From Porphyromonadaceae bacterium (lineage in GTDB: Bacteria; Bacteroidota; Bacteroidia; Bacteroidales; CAMTPD01): a DNA stretch of 30,374 nt. Position numbers and translations under genes: made by a program. Positions 24,692 through 30,374 of this stretch are shown here, one piece after another. The stretch lies in contig DLYT01000040.1 of assembly GCA_003447595.1 (NCBI GenBank), forward strand, positions 1,397-31,770, given 5' to 3'. How positions within the stretch are numbered: position 1 is the first letter of the stretch; the number at the start of each line of letters is the position of its first letter. The notes under the pieces were generated by a model, which searched no databases, was not told where the DNA came from, and saw only the letters and a program-made list of their open reading frames with translations.

Positions 24692-24739
24692 AAACATCCA
24701 TCATATTTCTACATTAATGTAGAAATATGATGGATGTTT
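24692..24739 (-). terminator. Perfect 48-bp palindrome acting as terminator of the antiporter gene
   Basis: The 48 bases are fully self-complementary: 22-bp arms (24692-24713 with 24718-24739) around TTAA. The minus strand continues with a run of T's (TTTTTTTG, counting the end of the arm). It begins 21 bases after the stop of the gene at 24761-25960. Confidence 0.9.
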
Positions 24740-24760
24740 CCGATATCAAATGAAACTTAT

Positions 24761-25960
24761 TTAAATTGAAAGCCCTGGTTGTTCTTTCTGTTGCTGTCTC
24801 ATTGCCAATTGTTTTACCCAAACAATAAATAATCCGGTAAGCAATAAGTTTAGAACAATGCTTAACACTGAAATCACCAATACGGGGCCTCCCAAATTAT
24901 AACCAATCGCAATAAAAATGATCCCTGCTCCGACCTCGCCACGTGTAAACATACCTATAGATAATGCCAATCGTTCTGAAAAAGCTCTATCTCTATAGAA
25001 AAGAACCGGAAATAACTTTCCAATATTGGAAAGAAGAGAAACCAAAACTACATGCAAAATAATTGTACTCCATGGTAACATATGCTGTGATCCCGTTATT
25101 GTATTTGCTTCAGCTGCACCATCTGTAAACTCAAGCCCAAGGAAGTAAGGCATGCTCAGACCTACAAGAAACATAAACAAATATGAAACAGTATTCGTAG
25201 CAACAGTTTCTTCCTTCGATACTAAATGTTTTTGCTTCATCACCATTCCCAAAATAAAGGCAGGCAATAATACTTCTATATGAATACTTCCTTCTTCTCC
25301 ATATAAACTCTTTGTAAGAAAATAAATTCCTTGACATAGAATAAACGTAACAATTGAATAAGTTAGAATGGCTTTCCAATTTTGAGGAATATCATAAACT
25401 CCAAGCCTTTTCCAACCAACGATAAGCAATCCGCAAACTATAAATATAACAACAAACAACTGCCACTTCATTCCGATCATCATTATTTGAAGTGGAATCA
25501 TTAATAAGATAGTGTCAAGGTCATCAAAAATAGCCAACACTTGTATTTTCTTATAAATCCAACTATTTTTCAAACCCGCTGCAGCAAGCATTGTAAACAA
25601 AATACCAGCTGATGTTGGTGCGGCAAATCGACTTAGCAATAGATTTTCCTTCCATGCATCCCAATTACCCCAATAGGTTGATGGCAAAAGAACAAAGACA
25701 TAATAGAGTGCAATCAAAAACCAAGGCATGGCTGCGGTAGCCATCGCTATAAAATAATCACTGGTATATGAACGCCATCGTGATTTATCAAGTTCAAATT
25801 CGCGACCTACATTTATCATAATAAACGCAAGACAAACATACAGAAGGGTATTTCCAACTGATTTAATTAATGGATAGTATTCTTCCATTGCCGTAGGAAT
25901 GATTTGAGATAGAATCAGTCCAAAGACAAGAAAAAAGGAGAACAACAGCACTTTCTTCAT
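24761..25960 (-). CDS. Cation:proton antiporter of the CPA superfamily
   Basis: A 399-residue inner-membrane protein with about eleven to twelve hydrophobic segments and only short loops. NVGREFELDKSRWRS near residue 50, a RFAAPTSAGILFTMLAAAGL segment (111-130) and VLAIFDDLDTILLM (141-154) with the D146/D147 pair follow the pattern of Na+/H+ exchangers of the Kef/NapA group. Near the C-terminus GMFTRGEVGAGIIFIAIGYN is the region that in these families carries a conserved charged helix residue. No cytosolic regulatory domain (TrkA-N) is attached. The ion cannot be fixed from sequence; Na+ is a reasonable guess since nhaA is the next gene. It has its own terminator. Confidence 0.85.
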   Translation of the reverse strand: MKKVLLFSFFLVFGLILSQIIPTAMEEYYPLIKSVGNTLLYVCLAFIMINVGREFELDKSRWRSYTSDYFIAMATAAMPWFLIALYYVFVLLPSTYWGNWDAWKENLLLSRFAAPTSAGILFTMLAAAGLKNSWIYKKIQVLAIFDDLDTILLMIPLQIMMIGMKWQLFVVIFIVCGLLIVGWKRLGVYDIPQNWKAILTYSIVTFILCQGIYFLTKSLYGEEGSIHIEVLLPAFILGMVMKQKHLVSKEETVATNTVSYLFMFLVGLSMPYFLGLEFTDGAAEANTITGSQHMLPWSTIILHVVLVSLLSNIGKLFPVLFYRDRAFSERLALSIGMFTRGEVGAGIIFIAIGYNLGGPVLVISVLSIVLNLLLTGLFIVWVKQLAMRQQQKEQPGLSI

Positions 25961-26034
25961 TATTGTATGTGTATTTTAATAATTAACATTATCAAATTCT
26001 ATTAAGTGCTAAAATAGAAATAATTTTTTATTTA

Positions 26035-26652
26035 TCAACAGTCATCATTATCCTCATCCTCTAAAATTCGTAAAGAATCAACTTTCAGGAGCCTTTCTTT
26101 TAACATTGCGACATCATTCATACGAATACGCAAAGTCATTTCACAGTCCATTTCAAATGATTGTGAAACAATTTCCACATTCATTTCTTTAATGATGCGC
26201 ATTACTCCATTCATGAATGGATACTCATAAATCACTTTAACATCAATATCGACTGTACGCTCCTCAACTACTGCTGCTGCTAAAACTTCAGCTGCTGCTG
26301 CTTTATAAGCTACAATCAAACCTCCGGTGCCAAGTTTTATCCCTCCAAAATACCTAATAACGACAACTAAAATATTTGTAAGTTCATTTGAGTTAATCTG
26401 ACCAAGAATTGGTTTTCCTGCTGTACCAGATGGTTCACCGTCGTCATTGGCCCGAAAGTTCTTTCGCTCATGACCAAGCATATATGCCCAGCATACATGA
26501 CGAGCATCATAATATTGTTTACGAAACTTTTCAACCTGTTCCTTTACCTCTTCGACCGTTCTTACTGGCACTGCATAAGCAATAAATTTACTTCGCTTTT
26601 CGGTAAATAAACCTTCTGCTACTCCTGTTATTGTTTTATAAGTATCTCCCAT
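26035..26652 (-). CDS. YigZ/IMPACT family protein
   Basis: A 205-residue cytoplasmic protein of the UPF0029/IMPACT family. The N-terminal domain has the family signature: KRSKFIAYAVPV, the RHVCWAYMLG strand, NDDGEPSGTAGKPILGQI and VVVIRYFGGIKLGTGGLIVAY. The C-terminal domain (from about 140) is the ferredoxin-like UPF0029 fold. Eukaryotic IMPACT regulates the eIF2-alpha kinase GCN2; bacterial YigZ function is not settled, with nucleic-acid or translation-factor-like structure reported. Size is normal and no residue is missing that I can identify. It stands alone, between an antiporter gene and the terminator of the ser operon. Confidence 0.92.
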   Translation of the reverse strand: MGDTYKTITGVAEGLFTEKRSKFIAYAVPVRTVEEVKEQVEKFRKQYYDARHVCWAYMLGHERKNFRANDDGEPSGTAGKPILGQINSNELTNILVVVIRYFGGIKLGTGGLIVAYKAAAAEVLAAAVVEERTVDIDVKVIYEYPFMNGVMRIIKEMNVEIVSQSFEMDCEMTLRIRMNDVAMLKERLLKVDSLRILEDEDNDDC

Positions 26653-26736
26653 AACAAATACAAAATAAGCAAATTATTCATGAATGAGCAATAAATAAAA
26701 GCCACAAGACACCAAACAACCGATCCTTTAAAAATA

Positions 26737-26784
26737 GAAAAGAGAGATCAACACCTTTTGAAACAAGCATCTATCTCTCTTTTC
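26737..26784 (-). terminator. Terminator of the ser operon
   Basis: GAAAAGAGAGAT (26737-26748) pairs with ATCTCTCTTTTC (26773-26784), 12 bp, around a long 24-base loop. The minus strand continues TATTTTTAAAGG. It begins 20 bases after the DUF1015 stop codon. Confidence 0.7.
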
Positions 26785-26804
26785 TTCTTTGTAAATATCT
26801 ATTT

Positions 26805-28049
26805 TTAATCTAACAAATGCACCACTAATCCTGATCTTAATTTTGGTTCAAACCAAGTAGACTTCGGTGGCATAATATTACCAGTATCAGCAACTTTGAT
26901 TAACTGATCCATCGAAACAGGACAAACACCTATAGCCATTCGCATTTCACCGCTATCTACTCTCGATTGCAAAGTTTCATAACCTCGTATTCCACCTACA
27001 AAATCAATTCGATTGTCTGTTCGAAGATCTTTAATTCCCAAAACCTTCTCAAGAATCAAGCGAGAACAGATTTCAGCACCTAAAGATTCGATTGGATGTT
27101 GCGTATCATAAGTCCCCTCTTTAGCTTTAATACGAAACCATCTACCTGACAAATAAATTGCAAATTCATCAGATTGAGAAGGATGAGCCCGAACGATATC
27201 CGATTCTTTAATATGAAAGTCTCGACTTAATAATATAAAAAACTCGTCGTCTGATAAGCCGTTTAAGTCGCGAACCAATCTATTATAATCCATAATCTTT
27301 AGCTCGCTCTTGGGAAAACAAACGGCCATAAAGTAGTCAGACTCCGACTCATGGATACCAAGTAAATCTCCATTCATCTTCTCAGCTCCCACTAGCGCCG
27401 CAGCAGCAGAACGATGATGACCATCTGCAATATAGAAGTTCTTAATTCCTCGAAAACTCTTTGTTATGGATTGCATCTTGTCTTCATCATCAATAATCCA
27501 GAAAACATGTTCAATCCCATCTTCCGCTTTAAAATGATATTCTGGTGTTAAAGCTTTTACACTTTCAACGATCTGAGATAAAACAGGGTGATCTTCGTAT
27601 GCAAAGAAAACAGGCTCCATATTTGCATTGGTAACCCTTACATGCTTCTTTCGATCCTCCTCTTTATCTTTTCTTGTTAATTCATGCTTCTTAATCACCC
27701 CGTTAATATAGTCAGCAACTGATGCACAAACAACAATTCCATATTGAATATGCTCACCCATTTTCTGAGCATACAAATAATAGCAATCCTTATCATCTTG
27801 TCTCAACCATCCATTACGGATAAATTTTGAAAGATTTTCAGACGCACGAGCATATACTTGTTCGTCGTGTTCATCGACTTCATTATTAAAATCAATCTCA
27901 GGTTTGATAATATGAAACAAAGACATTTCATTACCACCTGCTTCTCTCAAGGCCTCTGTCGAACTTAAAACATCATAAGGTCTTGAAGCTATTTGCTTGG
28001 CATATTCTTTGGGAGGACGATACCCCTTGAACGGTTTGACTTTTACCAT
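26805..28049 (-). CDS. DUF1015 family protein in the serine operon
   Basis: A 414-residue cytoplasmic protein of DUF1015. Typical parts are the N-terminal VKPFKGYRPPKEYAKQIASRPYDVLS, the MSLFHIIKPE segment, and the most conserved motif IADGHHRSAAAL (about residues 207-218), which looks like a metal or substrate site. SDYFMAVCFP and IDFVGG follow. The start is ATG 28049, three bases after the serA stop, so co-transcription with serA is near certain. I recall that this gene accompanies serC-serA in many bacteria, which points to a role in serine or phosphoserine metabolism, but I know of no firmly established activity. Known HAD-type phosphoserine phosphatase motifs are absent, so I do not call it SerB. 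Confidence 0.88.
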   Translation of the reverse strand: MVKVKPFKGYRPPKEYAKQIASRPYDVLSSTEALREAGGNEMSLFHIIKPEIDFNNEVDEHDEQVYARASENLSKFIRNGWLRQDDKDCYYLYAQKMGEHIQYGIVVCASVADYINGVIKKHELTRKDKEEDRKKHVRVTNANMEPVFFAYEDHPVLSQIVESVKALTPEYHFKAEDGIEHVFWIIDDEDKMQSITKSFRGIKNFYIADGHHRSAAAALVGAEKMNGDLLGIHESESDYFMAVCFPKSELKIMDYNRLVRDLNGLSDDEFFILLSRDFHIKESDIVRAHPSQSDEFAIYLSGRWFRIKAKEGTYDTQHPIESLGAEICSRLILEKVLGIKDLRTDNRIDFVGGIRGYETLQSRVDSGEMRMAIGVCPVSMDQLIKVADTGNIMPPKSTWFEPKLRSGLVVHLLD

Positions 28050-28052
28050 GGA

Positions 28053-28979
28053 TTATAGATTTACTCTAAAGTGTTCATCTCCTGTTTTAAAAAAATTCAC
28101 AATCTGAATAGCGGCTGCAACTCCGGCATTCGTATTTGCCTCTTCCGTTTGAGCTCCCATTTTTTTTGGGGTAGCATAATAACGTGTCGGAAACTCCGTT
28201 TTCAATTGTTCGTCAATTAAAGGCTTTGTATCGGCTAGGAAAACAAAGTCCTTACGAGACTGCATTACAGACTGCAAATCTTTTTCATCAATAATCTCTT
28301 GTCGCGCAGTATTGATTAAGATTGCATCTTCGGGCATCCGACTCAACAGATTTGCATTGACAGATTCCTTTGTAAGCTCTGTCGCAGGCAAATGCAAAGA
28401 TACAATTTCACACAAATTATACAATTCTTCCACATTATCTACGTGTTTCACGCCCAAACTATCCATTTCTTTCTCCTTCCCAGGAAAAGCGTCATAACCA
28501 TATACTTCCATACCAAACCCTTTAGCTATTCGTGCCACACACTTACCTACATTACCAAAAGCATGTATGCCAAGAGTACGACCTTTTAGCTCTTTTCCTA
28601 CCGATCCATTAAAGCAATTGCGCATCGAATAAATCAGCAAACCAAAGACTAACTCTCCTACAGCATTTGCATTTTGACCTGGAGTATTCATAACACAAAC
28701 ATGATGCTTTGTTGCGCAATCAAGATCTATGTTATCATAACCAGCACCTGCCCGAACAACTATTTTTAAATTTGGAGCCGCCGCAAAAACTGCCGCATCA
28801 ACAATATCGCTTCTTACAATCAGAGCATCAACCTCTTTTACCGCAGCAATAAATTCTGTTTGAGATGTATACTTTTCAAGATAGAAAGCCTCATAACCGG
28901 CATCTTGTATTACTTGTGAAATTAATGTCTTTGCTATTGAAGCAAAAGGCTTATCTGTGGCAATTAATATCTTTTTCAT
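28053..28979 (-). CDS. serA: D-3-phosphoglycerate dehydrogenase, lysine-type short form
   Basis: SerA oxidises 3-phosphoglycerate to 3-phosphohydroxypyruvate, the first step of serine synthesis. At 308 residues it is a short form without an ACT regulatory domain. It has VVRAGAGYDNIDLD (74-87), the NAD-binding turn LGIHAFGNVG (136-145), VSLHLPAT and INTARQEIIDE (222-232) with catalytic Arg226. The position of the usual catalytic His reads ATPKKMGAQT, with Lys272/Lys273. This is the pattern of the type IIIK enzymes described from Entamoeba and Bacteroides-like bacteria, so it is probably active. The frame opens at GTG 28985, but ATG 28979 (MKKILIATDK) is the natural start. serC, making the next reaction possible, lies just upstream. 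Confidence 0.93.
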   Translation of the reverse strand: MKKILIATDKPFASIAKTLISQVIQDAGYEAFYLEKYTSQTEFIAAVKEVDALIVRSDIVDAAVFAAAPNLKIVVRAGAGYDNIDLDCATKHHVCVMNTPGQNANAVGELVFGLLIYSMRNCFNGSVGKELKGRTLGIHAFGNVGKCVARIAKGFGMEVYGYDAFPGKEKEMDSLGVKHVDNVEELYNLCEIVSLHLPATELTKESVNANLLSRMPEDAILINTARQEIIDEKDLQSVMQSRKDFVFLADTKPLIDEQLKTEFPTRYYATPKKMGAQTEEANTNAGVAAAIQIVNFFKTGDEHFRVNL

Positions 28980-29018
28980 AAACACGGCATTTAAATGTCA
29001 TTAGATTTAAAGATTAAA

Positions 29019-29045
29019 CCTTCGATCAAATTTCTTGACCGAAGG
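29019..29045 (-). terminator. Hairpin with U-rich tail in the serC-serA gap
   Basis: In minus-strand RNA 29035-29045 pairs with 29019-29029: ten Watson-Crick pairs and one G-U wobble around a 5-base loop. TTTAATCTTTAAATC follows. It starts 12 bases after the serC stop, so it could end or attenuate transcription before serA. Confidence 0.65.
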
Positions 29046-29057
29046 AATAGTCTATGT

Positions 29058-30125
29058 TTAATATAGTTTTTCGAAATCTTGCATAGCTTGTACCAACACC
29101 TTCATACTTTCCATTGGCAAGGCATTATAATTAGAAGCTCTAAATCCACCTACAGAACGATGGCCTTTAATTCCTACAATACCATATTTGCCAACAAACT
29201 CAACAAAAGCATCCTCTTTATCTTTATATTGATCAGCCATCACAAAACAGATATTCATATACGAACGATCCTCTTTAACAGCTGTACCGACAAACATTTT
29301 ATTTCTATCAATCTCATTATATAATAGAAGCGCTTTACGCTCACTTTCCTTCTCTAGATAGTCCAAACCTCCAAGTTCTTTGTAATACTTCAGCGTTTGT
29401 AAAGCTGCATAAATAGGAAATACCGGAGGTGTATTATACATCGAATCTTTTTTTACATGCAAACTATAATCAAGCATAGAAGGAATAGGCCTCGACATCT
29501 TGCCAAGCGCATCAGTCTTTACAATCACCAATGTAACCCCCGCAGGCGCTAAGTTCTTTTGTGCTCCCGCATATATTGCAATGTATTTTGAGAAATCGAT
29601 AGGACGAGAAAATATATCAGACGACATATCTGCAACTAATGGAACACCAACAGACGGATCATAACGCATTTGCGTACCATATATTGTATTATTCGAAGTA
29701 TAATGAAAATAGTCTGCATCTGCAGGCACACTATAACCCTTAGGTATATAATTATAGTTAGCTGCTTTAGAAGAAGCGACTACGTCTACCTCTCCAAATA
29801 ACTTTGCCTCTTTGATTGCATTAGAAGCCCAAGTTCCAGTATCTAGATAGGCTGCCTTTTTAGCTAAGAAATTGAAAGGAATCATGCAAAACTGCATGCT
29901 CGCTCCACCTCCGAGAAAAAGCACTTCAAACCCCGACGGAATATTTAGAAGCTCTTTTACCAACGATCGGGCCTCTTCAATTACAGCAACAAATTCTTTA
30001 CTGCGATGAGAAACCTCAAGCACAGACAAACCCGTACCCGCAAAATTCTCAATGGCTTCAATAGAGTTCTTTAAGGTATATTCGCTCAAAATAGAGGGAC
30101 CTGCATAAAAATTGTGCTTCTTCAT
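29058..30125 (-). CDS. serC: Phosphoserine aminotransferase
   Basis: SerC transaminates 3-phosphohydroxypyruvate with glutamate to give phosphoserine; the same enzyme can act in pyridoxal phosphate synthesis. It has 355 residues, typical for the family. It begins HNFYAGPSILSEYTL, the usual FxAGPA-type N-terminus. Later come EVSHRSKEF (37-45), LFLGGGASMQF (69-79) for the PLP phosphate, VADMSSDIFSR (164-174) and YAGAQKNLAPAG (185-196) with the PLP lysine at 190. HRSVGGFRASNYNA near the end binds the substrate phosphate. The frame extends to 30170, but those 15 residues are unlike the family; ATG 30125 (MKKHNFYAGP) is used. It leads the serC-serA-DUF1015 group. Confidence 0.97.
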   Translation of the reverse strand: MKKHNFYAGPSILSEYTLKNSIEAIENFAGTGLSVLEVSHRSKEFVAVIEEARSLVKELLNIPSGFEVLFLGGGASMQFCMIPFNFLAKKAAYLDTGTWASNAIKEAKLFGEVDVVASSKAANYNYIPKGYSVPADADYFHYTSNNTIYGTQMRYDPSVGVPLVADMSSDIFSRPIDFSKYIAIYAGAQKNLAPAGVTLVIVKTDALGKMSRPIPSMLDYSLHVKKDSMYNTPPVFPIYAALQTLKYYKELGGLDYLEKESERKALLLYNEIDRNKMFVGTAVKEDRSYMNICFVMADQYKDKEDAFVEFVGKYGIVGIKGHRSVGGFRASNYNALPMESMKVLVQAMQDFEKLY

Positions 30126-30172
30126 TTTATTACATTTTAATTCGTTACTAAGTGATATGTTCTTATGCAAAA

Positions 30173-30186
30173 GAAGGTTTACCTTC
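30173..30186 (-). terminator. Weak hairpin after the RarA-like gene
   Basis: GAAGG/CCTTC form a 5-bp stem with a 4-base loop, followed on the minus strand by TTTTG. It is short but correctly placed 27 bases after the stop of the partial gene and upstream of serC. Confidence 0.35.
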
Positions 30187-30212
30187 CATCAACTTTTTAC
30201 AATCGTTTCTTT

Positions 30213-30374
30213 TTAAAATCTTGTCTTCCACAGTTTCCGCAAATGATCGGCAAGTTTTGCCTCTGACGGATTATTTTGTGGTACCCAAACAGACCGATTT
30301 ATAATCTCCTTAGGCAGATACTCTTGTGCCGCAAAGTTATTCTCATAATCATGAGAATATTTGTACTCTTTACC
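30213..30374 (-). CDS. rarA: C-terminal end of a RarA-like (MgsA) AAA+ ATPase, cut by window edge
   Basis: Only the last 53 codons and the stop lie in the window. The peptide begins GKEYKYSHDYENNFAAQEYL and ends in DHLRKLWKTRF. The pattern GYxYxHDxENxxxxQxYLP is characteristic of the C-terminus of replication-associated recombination protein A (RarA/MgsA), where it follows the helical clamp-loader-like domain. RarA acts at stalled replication forks and interacts with single-strand-binding protein. No ATPase motif is visible because the N-terminal part lies outside. The gene is on the same strand as serC, 88 bases upstream of it, with a weak hairpin between them. Confidence 0.78.
   Translation of the reverse strand, partial: GKEYKYSHDYENNFAAQEYLPKEIINRSVWVPQNNPSEAKLADHLRKLWKTRF

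Noticed and set aside
1..30374. Mobile elements, CRISPR arrays, prophage, defence islands, tRNA or rRNA genes
   Set aside because: No transposase, integrase, regular repeat-spacer pattern, cas-like gene or RNA gene signature was found on either strand.

Overview
The window reads as chromosomal DNA of a low-to-medium GC member of the Bacteroidales (Bacteroidota). Four things support this. Several genes have an upstream TAnnTTTG promoter box, in two or three cases with a TTTG about 18-22 bases before it. Most starts lack a Shine-Dalgarno sequence. The gene content is typical: menaquinone synthesis, a two-subunit B12-dependent methylmalonyl-CoA mutase as used for propionate formation, and a serC-serA-DUF1015 cluster. 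The phosphoglycerate dehydrogenase has the lysine-for-histidine form. I cannot name the genus. I see no insertion sequence, prophage, integrase, CRISPR array, rRNA or tRNA.

Layout. 1-7454: menaquinone genes on the minus strand. menI, menF and menD are coupled with overlapping or abutting ends. menB is cut by the left edge and is separated from menD by a 3.7 kb block holding an ArsC/LMW-phosphatase-like protein, a secreted M28 peptidase and an SDR-DUF2867 protein. 7626-8418: a GNAT acetyltransferase and an unrecognised 71-residue protein. 8508-10384: grpE-dnaJ, divergent from an exported PDZ/DUF4136-like/PDZ protein (10504-11931). 12036-12281: a CDGSH iron-sulfur protein, then about 1.06 kb with no convincing gene but with inverted repeats. 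13345-15494: a Xaa-Pro aminopeptidase and an AlkD-like protein. 15553-20527: a tight mutA - UbiA/MenA-like - mutB operon. 20896-22917: a Pif1-type helicase with C-terminal TPRs. 23179-25960: NhaA and a second Na+/H+-type antiporter. 26035-26652: a YigZ/IMPACT protein. 26805-30125: serC, serA and DUF1015. The right edge holds the last 53 codons of a RarA-like ATPase.

How the genes fit together. menF, menD, menB and menI supply four steps of menaquinone synthesis, from isochorismate formation to hydrolysis of DHNA-CoA. mutA and mutB make the mutase that links succinyl-CoA and methylmalonyl-CoA. Anaerobic Bacteroidales commonly pair menaquinone-dependent fumarate reduction with propionate formation, so a MenA-like membrane protein lodged between the two mutase genes is notable. 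That protein has lost most acidic residues of the prenyl-diphosphate site, and it is my best candidate for something undescribed. The second is the structured gene-free region at 12.3-13.3 kb. Most of the rest is ordinary core metabolism and stress response.
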